DNA from: Rutidosis leptorrhynchoides
Lineage: Eukaryota; Streptophyta; Magnoliopsida; Asterales; Asteraceae
Direction: 5' to 3'
Assembly: GCF_046630445.1 (NCBI RefSeq)
Contig: NC_092339.1
Coordinates: 78,763,501 to 78,827,500 of the forward strand
Length of the DNA stretch: 64,000 bases
Each line of letters opens with the position of its first letter. The first letter of the stretch is position 1. A model generated the notes under the pieces. The model did no database searches, was not told the origin of the DNA, and saw only the letters and a program-made list of their open reading frames with translations. The position numbers were made by a program, and so were the translations under genes. Positions 40,983 through 52,100 of the stretch are shown piece after piece.

Positions 40983-42953
40983 TGATGTCGTACGAGGTGT
41001 ATATAAAATAGTTTATATTTTACTAGGAAAAACTATTAAATACGATACAATTTTACACAAGATATTTATTTATTTATAGAATGGATATACTTAAACCTTG
41101 CTACAACACTTATAGGTAGTGTACCTAATCGTACAGTAGTGTAGTTTTTAGTAAGTCCGGTTCGTTCCACAGGGAAATCTTTAAACAAAGTTCAACGCTA
41201 TATTAGTTTACTTTTATAAAAATACAAATATATATATAAGTAATATTATTATTATAAAGGGGGGTTTTTACCGTTTAATGACCGGTTTGTCGATTTTAAA
41301 ACTTTAGTCGCAGTTAAAACCTAATGTAAAATATAAAATAAATACAAGACTTAAATTAAAGCGTAAAGTAAATAACGATAATGAAATTGCGAATAATAAA
41401 AATGCGATAAAATAAAATTGTGATAATTAAAAAGTACGATTAAATAACAATAAATAAAAGTGCGATAATTAGAAGTGCAATTAAATATAAAATAAAGGAA
41501 ATTAAATATGAAATAAAAGAATTATGCTTATTTAAACTTCCGTAATCATGATGTTTGACGTGTTGATTTTAGTTTTATGCCCATGGGTTAATTGTCCTTT
41601 GTCCTGGATTATTTAATATGTCCGTCTGGTTTTTGTCCATAACAGTCCATCAGTCATAAATATAAAATGCAAGTGTCCTCGTCAAATTATTCTTATACCC
41701 GAAGTTAAATATTCCAACTAATTGGGGATTCGAATTGTAACAAGGTTTTAATACTTTGTTTAATGAATACACCAGGTTATCGACTGCGTGTAAACCAAGG
41801 TTTTACTACTTTGTTAACAATTACACCAATTACCCTTGAATGTAATTTCACCCCTGTTTTAATTATTCTAGTGGCTATTAATCCATTCCCGTGTCCGGTT
41901 AAATGAACGATTATTCGTACATATAAATACCCCGCCCATCGTGTCCGATCGAGTTTCTATGGTAATTTATAGGGACGCCCAATTGTAAATCTTTATATTA
42001 ACATTAACAAACTTTCATTTAGTTAAACAAATATAAAGCCCATTAATAGCCCATAGTCTAATTTCCACAAGTGTCGTTCTTTTGTCCAAACCCCAATTAT
42101 TGTACAAAGCCCAATTACCCAATTTTAGTAATTAGCCCAACATCATGATTACTTCGTTTTAAATAAGCATAATAATAACTTAGCTACGAGACATTAATGT
42201 AAAAAGGTTGAACATAACTTACAATGATTAAAAATAGCGTAGCGTTACACGGACAGAATTTCGACTTACACCCTTACAACATTCGCTAACATACCCTTTA
42301 TTATTAGGATTTAAAATTAAAATTAAAATTAAAATATAAATTATATATATATATTACGTATATATTGAGAGAGAGATAGATATTATGTGTTTAACTCGGC
42401 AGAAAACTGGCTTTATATAGGACCTGACCAGCATTTTCACTCCATGCGACTCGCATGGATTTTGTGCTTCTGGCCATGCGAGTCGCATGGCCACCCTGGA
42501 TCCAGCCAAGTTGGTTTGTTTTCTTCTTGCCGACGTAATATAATAATAATATATAATATAATATATAATTATATATATATTATATTATATTCTTGTGCAT
42601 AGTAGACTAGATATTTTTGGTCCGTTGCGTCGGGCGTTTCTTCTTGGCTCAGGTCCCGGTTCCGGATTTTCGGACGTCTTCGCGTATTATTTTATATCGT
42701 GTACTTTGCGTTTTGTAACTTTGTACTCTTGTCATTTTGAGACGTTCCTCATCAATATTTTGAACCTTTTTAGTTGTCTTTTGTACTTTTGAGCTTTTTG
42801 GTCGTTTGCGTCTTCAATTCGTCGAATCTGTCTTTTGTCTTCACCTTTTATTTTTTAAACGAATATCACTTGTAAATAGAACAATTGCAACTAAAAGCTT
42901 GTCTTTCTTGAGGAATAATGCTATGAAATATATGTTCGTTTTTAGCATTATCA
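40983..42953 (-). repeat. 3' LTR of the Athila element
   Basis: 1971 bp. The low end is TGATGTCGTACGAGG and the high end TTTTAGCATTATCA. It carries the palindrome pair (42443-42457, 42475-42489) and a minus-strand TATA box (42411-42419). Confidence 0.93.
42411..42489 (-). promoter_or_regulatory. Palindrome-pair plus TATA promoter module (Athila 3' LTR)
   Basis: Near-perfect palindromes CATGCGACTCGCATG (42443-42457) and CATGCGAGTCGCATG (42475-42489). On the minus strand the nearer is followed by 23 nt and TATATAAAG (42411-42419). The identical module in the other LTR is at 57638-57716. Confidence 0.75.
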
Positions 42954-45028
42954 AATATTCCCACACTTGAGCGTTGCTTGTCCTCAAGCAATATCGTCTT
43001 GAAATACTAGAATCACTTCTTTATTCTTCACACTTTGTACATCAGTGATTTCTATACGGCGGTATAAACAATGGTAGTAACGATATGGTTTACAGTCCCA
43101 CATGACTATAAAAATTTAGATCCATTAAGGAAATTGGATCTTTATGAAAACATTTGATCTTTTGAAAATTAAATCTAGTTTTTACCCTAGATAAGTTTTC
43201 CGGAATAACCCTTTACCGGTGTTTGCAAAATATTTTTGTGGGTTTGGTGGGTTTCAGATTTGAAAATTTTAGCTCAAAACTTGCGGTTTTGTGTCACCCA
43301 CTTGCTAACCTTGTATTAGGAAAGCAACACGTCCAGTTTACTTGTTCCGTATATTACCTTTCGGCAAACTACCGTCCGGTTGTAAAGGAAAGCGTTGAAC
43401 AAGCAACTGTTAAGGCAATGTCCCGTGACATGCTTTTGATTATGGTCTATAACGTGTCGGACGCAATTACTATCTTTGGTAGGAGCAATAGTAAAGCTCA
43501 CCCTTATAATTTTTCGGTCTGGCACAAGGTCCTGTCTTTGACCACTATGCAACCACCGTTCTTACGGTTGACACCCGATTTAGTTCAGGTGACCTAATGA
43601 ATTCCAGTTGAATTCCTAGGATTTTACGTTCAATGGTAATGAACGCATTGAAAATAGGGTTTTCAGAAAACAAATCGGTTTGTAATTTTGATCAAAATAT
43701 TTTCTCGTTTAAGCTCGAGTTTAGATATCATTGAATTCCATGAGTTTGAATTCTCAATCTTTAAGGTCAATCTCAAGGATTGAGTAATATCAGGCTTAAA
43801 AGCTGATTTTTAATCTTTAAGGAGATTATCCTTTCTGGGGATCTGATTCATTAGTCTTATCCAGCTAATTTGCACGGTGCCTCCCCATTGTACGAGATAA
43901 ATCCTTCTCATGGTTAGGATAAATCTGACCACTTGGCGACCCTGTTTGATGCTGAGGTCCGTGGATTTCCTGCTGATTTTAGTGATGACTTTTCTAGATT
44001 TTTCGTCAACCTACAGCTGGTCTGGACGACAACTTCATGACCTAAATCAAGAAGCGCGTGTCTTTTTCGGAAGACTTTACTTCCTTCTAATGATGGAATT
44101 GATTCATCGTGTAGATCCATCTCTTCTTTTCTTTCATCGGGTAAAACAGTTTAGTTTAGTTCAAAGCAAAAGTATTTTCAGTTATTTGTTACAGATATAT
44201 GTGACATATGTTAAGATAACTTGGTAAATTTTCCCACACTTGGCTTTTATTTTCCTTTTTATCGTCCTCTATTCCATTTTAAATGAATTTTAACATTTTA
44301 GTTTGTTTCTCAATTTATGTCCTTTCCGAGGTAACAATAATTTCGGTGTTAAAACCTAGTTTTATCGTTCATAAATATGTATAAACATGATTTGAATTCA
44401 TTTAATTGAAAAATTTTACTAGAATTGGGTAGTCAGTATATAAGACTAGGGCTGTTCTTTTTTATCAGAGAGCACTAGATTCTAATACAACTACTGCTTT
44501 ACTAGTATTTTTAATGGTAACCAAGTGTATAATGTTAAAAAAAATTTTAAAATCCGAAAGAATTTAACCCCTTCCCACACTTAAGATCTTGCAATGCCCT
44601 CATTTGCAAGAAATCAGTAACAATTTAAATTATTGAGGGTGATTTGTGTGAAAATGATTAAATTTTTACCAAAGTTTCCAAATATATTGGCGTTTGTTTG
44701 CTGAATGATAAATGGTGCACGTCATTTGTTCATTCCGTCTTGTTGTTATTTCACATATATTTTGCATCTTGTCGTCAAAATTACTTGCTTTTGCTGAACT
44801 TAATGCCAGTCTTTGAAAACGCGTTGTTTTATCCTGTTTTGTGCATAACATAAAATACATACAATACAAATATAATCATACATGTAATTTGAAATGGAAC
44901 TTTGGCATCCCACTTTCAAATTATAAGAAAAATATTAGTACATAATAATAGAAATATCAAACATTACATAAATGTAATTAAAATGTTAAGTGTTTAAAAT
45001 AATAAAAATATAAATTACCAACTTATCT
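42954..45028 (-). other. 3' non-coding region of the Athila element with repeated polypurine tracts
   Basis: The terminal tract AAGTGTGGGAA (minus strand, 42957-42968) abuts the 3' LTR. Further copies of AAGTGTGGGAA lie at 44231-44241 and 44572-44582, and AAGTGTGGGGAG lies at 49157-49168 at the gag-pol end. Long 3' regions are usual in Athila. Open stretches exist on both strands (for example 43223-43597 plus), but none has a recognisable family. Confidence 0.65.
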
Positions 45029-46573
45029 CTACTGATCAGGAGGTGGGTTAGGAGGATAATTAGGATAAGGATCCCAATTCATGTTCGCGTCCGGGTTCCA
45101 TGGCTGATTATAGGTGAACTGGTATGCTGCGTCATAATCATATAAATCATAGGGTGGTCTCATTTCTGGCTGATGTGCGGGATAGTATGCGGGTCGGGTC
45201 GGATAATACATCTCGCCAGGCTGCAACTGGCTTATAATTTGGCGCTGATGATAATCCCATCGGCCATGCTCTCGTTGCCGGGAATGCTCGTAGTCATTCC
45301 GACGTTGCCATGCCTCGTACTGCATATGCCTATCATAGTTCGTCATGTATTCATCCTCCATACGAACGCCTAAATCAAGAGCAGTCTCCCGAACAACTCC
45401 TATAATGTTGTTCGCCTCTTCCATTTCGTCATCCGAACCTCTCTCTACCTGTCGCTGAGGTCCCTCGTATCGATATACCCGACCACGTCTCATCAATAAT
45501 ACCCTTGCACCGTGATAAAGGTTTGAACTTATAGTTTCACCTTCGTCCTCTATTTCGTTCATTGGACCCCCTTGGTGCTTATCCACACCTAAATACTCTC
45601 CAATGAGAGTAATGAAAATACCACCACCTATAATACTCCCCGATTTCATCCCCGAAACTACATTAGCAAGATAATAACCAACACAATAGGGAATGTTAAC
45701 GAAACTCCTCGGGTCTCTAATACACTTGAGGTAGAACAAATCGTTTACGGTCAATTTCTCTTTATTCTTACCCCTTTGTGTAATTGTGTTTGCTAAGAAT
45801 CTATGAATCACCCGGAGTTCAGCTCTATCTATATCTAAGTATGTATGATTTCCACTGGCGTGAAATTCATTAAAGTGGGACATACGCCTCCAGACGGCAT
45901 TAATATCAAATTCCCTATCTATCCTTTCTCCTTGGGCAATCAGGCTATTACAGTCGGGGCTCAAAAGTTCAGCAGGGGTGTAAATCTGTAAGGCCCTGGC
46001 TAAATCTATCATGGACATTCTGTACATGCGTCCACCTAACAGAAATCTAATAAAGCTTCTATCATCTATCCTCCTAACATCACTGTTTAACTTAATAGTA
46101 CTAAGTAATTCTATACACCATTCCCTATATATGGTTCTACGATTTGAAAATAGGCGCATCCAATCGTTAAACTAAGAATTACCATACCTTTGCACCAATA
46201 ATTCCCGAATCGGTTCGGCAAGGTCAACTGTTTCCAAAGGTACCCAGTCAATTGCCCTTGGCATTTCAACAACCTTAAAGTAGAGAATGTGCATGTTCTT
46301 TTGATAATCTGGATACTCTATCCAACATCGATCAAATCTCAGATTTGGGTGTAACTGATCTTCATTAATGTCTAAGCTCAGAATCATTTGATGTGGAGCG
46401 AATTGACGAAACTGATTCATGAATAATTGATCTTGATCGTGATATGGAATATGTTGATCCTCATGTTGTTCTTCTTCTTGTTGCATATGTTGTTCTTGTT
46501 CATAAAACATTTCTGGTTCGGGCTCTGGTTGTCTGGACGATGATGCACCGTCCGTATCTGTATTTCTCTGCAA
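45029..46573 (-). CDS. Athila env-position protein gene, main exon (broken fossil)
   Basis: Acidic, Q/E/P-rich N-terminal part (MFYEQEQHMQQEEEQHEDQH), then the conserved Athila core with RLFSNRRTIYREW, DLFYLKCI, NIPYCVGYYLANV and GGGIFITLIGEYLG, ending in a P/Y/N-rich tail. The core resembles the ATHILA ORF family found in the env position; true envelope function is unproven. The exon begins after a canonical acceptor (TTTTGCAG, ending at 46568) and has no ATG of its own. A matching donor and start codon lie at about 47345-47389. The gene shows about one break. Confidence 0.75.
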
Positions 46574-47344
46574 AACACATTAAACACAAAATTTGTGCAT
46601 CCAAATATGCATTAGTTTTAGCAAAATAATAACTTGAAACAATTATGATGACATGTTCAATTCATAACACATTTTATACACATTTTCTTAACAATAACAA
46701 TTCTACACTTTTACATACGAAAATGTGTACAATGTTTTATCACATTTAAACTCTTAAACATGTCAACAATAATCATTATAGCAATTAAACACTTGTTACA
46801 TGGCATTCAAATCAAACTAGTGCTCATTTTCATATTTTTGTCAAGTCTACACTTTGTCAAATAAGCATATACGAAAAATGTACATCAATTTCATAAGCAT
46901 TTATCTCAAATAACATGCCAAAATAATCACTACTAGCAATGAAACAAGTTTCAAATGGCCTTTATATCAATTTAACCTAGTTCATGAATTTTTAGACTTA
47001 AAAAGTCTACTTTAATTCTCAAAATCATGTTTAGGCTCAAAGTTTGGATCAATTAACTACCTAAACATGTTACACTACTTAATTTAGCAACAATTCATGA
47101 CAAAAATCGGCCATAACCTGTTTATATCAAAAAGCCCCAAATTGCTCAAGAACACAAACCCTAGATTCTTAAAAATTTGAAGTTTTTAGCTTCAATTCAT
47201 GTTAAATAGCTTCTATCTAGGATATACATGCATAATATAACAACAATTTAGCTCTAATTACACCTAAATTTAACAAAATCAAAATATAAATTTTCTAGCT
47301 CAAGAACACAAAAAATTCGAATTTAAAGAGATTAGGGGTGAAAT
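46574..47344 (-). other. Probable intron of the Athila env-position gene
   Basis: AT-rich non-coding stretch lying between a donor (AAAG then GTAAAG near 47350) and an acceptor (TTTTGCAG ending at 46568). Env genes expressed from spliced RNA are known in the Athila group (for example Bagy-2 of barley). The reading phase agrees on both sides. Confidence 0.6.
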
Positions 47345-47599
47345 CTTTACCTTTCTCCTGAAGGGGTTGAGATTACTGAATCTAGGCATGATTGTTGTGA
47401 AGTCTTGCAAGAAATTTGGTGAAAAATGATGAATTTTTGAGAGGGTTTTGGAGTAAGTTCGTGTATGTGTGTGTGTTTTTGTGAAGACAGAGAACAGATC
47501 GCTGGGTTTTTCTATTCTGGCCAGTTTTTGAAAGTCATGCGAGTCGCATGATTTAGAGCCTACCCCCATGCGAGTCGCATGGGGGTATTTTCCAGGTAA

Positions 47600-47632
<33 letters not shown>

Positions 47633-47640
47633 ACCTTATA
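47345..47640 (-). promoter_or_regulatory. Internal promoter-like region and short first exon of the env-position gene
   Basis: In minus-strand order: an AT-rich TATATAAAAA stretch (near 47621), palindromes at 47567-47581 and 47536-47550, an AC-rich leader (CACACACACATACACG), then ATG at 47387-47389 in good context (ACAACAATG). Thirteen codons (MPRFSNLNPFRRK) follow before the GTAAAG donor. From the palindromes onward the sequence aligns with the LTR promoter (CTGGYCAG, then an A-rich box, then YCAG), so it looks like a copied LTR promoter. Activity is an inference. Confidence 0.5.
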
Positions 47641-48562
47641 CTTTTAAAACATAAAATTTAATAAAATTTTAAAAATTTTGTTTCTTTTTAAGACGAGGTC
47701 GTTTCGGGACGATGCCCTAGTCTGTCCCTCGACAAAATTTTAAAATTTTGTCATTTTCAAGCGATTGTTTTAAAAGCTTAGATTTTTGGATTTTTTAATT
47801 TTTTTGGCATACTTTAAATCAATAAGATTAAAAATAATGATAATAAAAGTTCTCGTCCCTCCCTCGGGTAAAGCAATTTCGGTTAAAAGACCTAGTCTTC
47901 AACTTACGACGAATTTTAAAAATCATATTTTTAACTTAATGAGATAAAGTAAATTTTTGTTTTTAAATTCACACAACTTAAATATAAAATTCAAAATTTA
48001 TATTAAAAATTCACACCAAACTTAAAATTTGTAATGCATAAAATTAAGAATTTATATTTTAAAAATTAAAAATTCACACCAAACTTAATTTAAAAATTTA
48101 TAAATTCATATCAAACTTATATTAATTTTTCAAATATTTACAATTTTAAATATATTGTTTTTACAAAGTTTATAATATTAATGTAAGATTTATATATCAA
48201 TTTTAAAAATATGGTAAAAATAAAATTAAAAATCTTTTTGTCTTTTTATCCCACTTTAATCAATCAAATATTATCAAAAATATGCGCCCCTCTTTTCGGT
48301 AAAGTAATTTTGGTTCCAAGACCTAATTTAACTCATGACGAATTTTTGAAATATTTTGGGTTGATTGATTAAAGATATTTATACCTTAAGAATAAACGTT
48401 AAATTTCGCAGTGATGTAATAAATTTTTTGAATGATATCAATAATTTCGGTTGCCAAACCTAATTTTATTCAATACCAATTTAATACTTTTTAGCGAACA
48501 AATTAGCGTTTATTATCAAAAGGTTAAAAATAAAAATAAAAATAAAAACTGTACAGACATAC
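47641..48562 (-). other. Non-coding AT-rich spacer of the Athila element
   Basis: No reading frame. It has repeated TTCACACCAAACTTA-type units (about 48010-48120) and three TTTCGG-AAA-ACCTA segments (near 47880, 48290 and 48440). A strong donor (CAG then GTATGT, 48557-48565) lies at its upstream end, just past the zinc-knuckle frame. Confidence 0.5.
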
Positions 48563-48578
48563 CTGTGAAATAGATTTC

Positions 48579-48995
48579 TTAGTTATATGATCTATTCCAT
48601 TCATAAGATAGTCGGTTTAATTGGTTTTCCATGGCTACATAGGCGTAACCTCGAGCATTCAGTGTCTTTTCTTCTAAACATATGAACGGTCCGTCTCTGC
48701 ATAAAGTAACAAATTCGGTATTTGAATAGGTTTGATTATTTGAACATTTACCTCCATGTGACCATTTTCCGCATTTGTGACATCGTTCTAGGTGTCGTGC
48801 TCTTCTTTTTGCTGCGGATTTTGATTTTCCTTTACCAAATTGTAACTTATTATCTTCGCATCTGGATTCTTTTCTAACTCCGTCCATTCTTTCTCTGATT
48901 ACTGATACTAATTCACTCGGTAGTATGTCATTATTTCGTTTAGTGATCAAAGCGTGTAGCATTAGACCATGGTTTAGTTCACAGGCAGTCTTCAT
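48579..48995 (-). CDS. 138-aa basic zinc-knuckle protein in the Athila element
   Basis: Starts with ATG at 48995, eleven nt after a strong acceptor (TTTATTTTTTTTAG), and its stop is followed 16 nt later by a canonical donor (CAG-GTATGT). It therefore sits as its own exon (about 48563-49006). The middle has a basic run, GKGKSKSAAKRRARHLER, immediately followed by CHKCGKWSHGGKC (C-x2-C-x4-H-x3-C) and, 14 residues on, another Cys in FVTLCRDGP. The order basic run, CxxC finger, C-terminal Cys resembles the cysteine-rich nucleic-acid-binding proteins of carla-, viti- and trichoviruses, some of which suppress RNA silencing. That likeness is from memory. A diverged retroviral zinc knuckle is the alternative. 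The frame looks whole. Confidence 0.55.
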   Translation of the reverse strand: MKTACELNHGLMLHALITKRNNDILPSELVSVIRERMDGVRKESRCEDNKLQFGKGKSKSAAKRRARHLERCHKCGKWSHGGKCSNNQTYSNTEFVTLCRDGPFICLEEKTLNARGYAYVAMENQLNRLSYEWNRSYN

Positions 48996-49156
48996 TTCGT
49001 AGAAACCTAAAAAAATAAAAATTCAGAATGGGGGGAGAAGACTAGTTCTTTAGGGTCTGCTAGGGAAAGACCATACGTGTTCCATTTTTGAGAACTACAC
49101 GAAAACAGACAATCTAACTCTAACAGAAATACATATTATCCTTTAAAGACTTGATT

Positions 49157-49168
49157 CTCCCCACACTT
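49157..49168 (-). promoter_or_regulatory. Polypurine-tract copy at the end of gag-pol
   Basis: On the minus strand AAGTGTGGGGAG overlaps the gag-pol end, close to the terminal tract sequence at 42957-42968. It could prime a central plus-strand start. Confidence 0.45.
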
Positions 49169-52100
49169 AGTTAGCTGTGGTGTCGAAATTGTGATTAACT
49201 TCGTTGTCGACTTCCATCGGACCATGTATGTAATGTTTAACTCTGTGACCATTAACTTTAAATTCAATCCCATTTGAATTTATCAATTCTATCGTTCCGT
49301 ATGGGAAAACTCTTTTGACTATGAATGGTCCAGACCATCTTGATTTCAATTTTCCAGGAAATAGCTTGAATCGTGAATTGAAAAGAAGAACTCTGTCTCC
49401 TTCTTTAAATTCTTTTAAACTTTTGATTCTTTTATCATGCCATTTCTTCGTTCTTTCTTTATAGATTAACGAATTTTCGTATGCTTCATGTCTTAATTCT
49501 TCTAATTCGTTTAGTTGACTTAATCGTAGACGTCCGGCTTCATGTAAATCAAGATTACATGTCTTCAAAGCCCAAAATGCTTTGTGTTCAATTTCTACTG
49601 GAAGATGACATGCTTTTCCATAAACAAGTCTAAAAGGTGTGGTTCCAATTGGAGTTTTGTAGGCTGTTCTAAAAGCCCAGAGTGCATCCTCCAATTTAAT
49701 GGACCATTCCTTCGAATTTGATCCTACGGTTTTCTCTAGAATACGTTTTAAAGCTCGGTTGGTATTTTCAACTTGTCCACTTGTTTGTGGATGATATGCT
49801 GTGGAGATTTTATGAGTTACTCCATATCTTTTAAGAACTTTCTCAAGTTGATTATTACAGAAATGAGTACCCCGATCACTTATTAAAGCTTTCGGTGTTC
49901 CAAACCTTGCAAAAAGACGTTTTAAAAAGTTGACTACAACTCATGCATCGTTAGTTGGGAGAGCTTGTGCTTCCGCCCATTTAGATACATAATCAATGGC
50001 TACGAGTATATATAGATTATTATGAGATTTTGGAAATGGACCCATAAAGTCAATACCCCAAATGTCAAATACTTCACATACTTGGATGACATTTTGTGGC
50101 ATTTCATCACGTTGACTTATTTTTCCGGCCCTTTGACATGCATCACAGGATTTGCAAAGAAGGTGTGCATCTTTGTAAATTGTAGGCCAATAGAATCCAG
50201 CTTCATAAACTTTTCTTGCTGTTAGTTGAGGCCCATAATGCCCTCCTGTTGGTCCTGTGTGACAATGGTTTAAAATTTTACTAGCTTCATCTCCAAATAC
50301 ACATCGGCGTATTATTCCATCGGGACAACTTTTAAACAGATGTGGATCTTCCCAGAAATAGTGTTTTATATCACTGAAGAATTTCTTTCGTCTTTGGTAC
50401 GATAATCCTTTTTCAAGGAATCCACAAACTAAGTAGTTTGCATAGTCTGCAAACCATGGGATTTCTTTATAATCTATCTTCAATAGATATTCATCAGGAA
50501 AGTTGTCTTGTATGGCCGATTCATTTAGAACTTCTAATTCGGTATTTTCAAGACGAGAAAGATGATCAGCGGCGAGATTTTCTGCTCCTTTTTTATCTCG
50601 GATTTCAATATCAAACTCTTGTAAGAGTAAGATCCAACGGATTAATCTTGGTTTAGCATCTTGTTTTGAAAATAGGTATCTAAGAGCAGAATGGTCGGTA
50701 TAGACCACCGTTTTTGCTAGAACGAGATATGATCGAAATTTGTCAAAAGCAAAGACAATAGCAAGGAGTTCTTTTTCAGTAGTTGTATAGTTCGTTTGTG
50801 CTCCTTGTAATGTCTTACTAGCATAATATATAGGTTGAAATCGTTTTTCAATCCTTTGTCCTAAAACGGCTCCCATTGCAAAATCACTTGCATCGCACAT
50901 TAGTTCAAATGGTAGATTCCAATTTGGTGTTATCATGATCGGTGCATTAGTGAGTTTCTCTTTAAGAATATTAAAAGATTTGATACACTCATCTGAAAAG
51001 ATGAATGGCGCATCCTTTTCTAGGAGTTTATTCATAGGAGTGGCAATTTTAGAAAAATCTTTTATGAAACGTTGGTAAAAACCGGCATGCCCTAGAAAAC
51101 TCCTAACTCCTCTAACATTTGTGGGATGTGGAAGTTTAACAATTACATCTACTTTAGCTCTATCCACTTCAATTCCTTCTTTTGAAATTTTATGTCCAAG
51201 AACGATGCCTTCTTTAACCATGAAATGGCATTTCTCCCAATTAAGTACTAGATTTGATTTTTCGCATCTAATTAGCATTCGTTCCAGATTAACTAGACAT
51301 GATTTAAATGTATCACCGAAGACTGAAAAGTCATCCATGAATACTTCCATGCATTCTTCTATCATGTCATGAAAAATCGCCATCATACACCTTTGAAAGG
51401 TTGCAGGGGCGTTACAAAGTCCAAATGGCATGCGTTTGTAAGCAAAAGTACCATAAGGGCACGTGAATGTGGTTTTCTCTTGATCTTCGGGTGCTATTGG
51501 AATTTGAAAATATCCGGAAAATCCATCTAGAAAACAATAGTAACTATTTCCGGCTAATCTTTCCAACATTTGATCTATGAAAGGTAAGGGAAAGTGATCT
51601 TTTCTGGTGGCGTCATTTAATTTTCTATAATCAATACATACACGCCATCCTGTTACAGTCCTAGTAGGAATAAGCTCATTTTTCTCATTTGTAATGACAG
51701 TCATGCCACCCTTCTTAGGCACGCATTGAACTGGGCTTACCCATGGACTATCAGAAATTGGATATATCAAACCTGCATCTAGCAGTTTAATAATCTCTTT
51801 CTTAACTACATCTTGCATATTAGGATTTAGTCTTCGTTGGCGTTGCACATACGTTTTATGACCTTCTTCCATAAGGATTTTATGTGTGCAATACGAAGGA
51901 CTTATTCCTTTAATATCATGAATCTTCCATGCAATGGCTGGTTTATGAGCTTTCAACACAGAAATGAGTTGTGATTTCTCATTTTCAGTAAGAGAAGACG
52001 ATATTATTACAGGTAATTCAGATTCACCATGTAAATAAGCGTATTCCAAATGGTTTGGAAGTGGCTTTAACTCTAATTTCGGAGGTTCTTCTATCGATGA

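Noticed and set aside
42387-42792. Two short plus-strand frames, repeated at 57614-58019, as genes
   Set aside because: They lie wholly within the Athila LTRs, antisense to the element, and are identical only because the LTRs are.
43223-43597. 124-codon plus-strand frame in the Athila 3' region as an antisense gene
   Set aside because: No family signature, an overlapping open frame on the other strand (43316-43552), and no splice or promoter context. Without family-wide conservation it is indistinguishable from chance.
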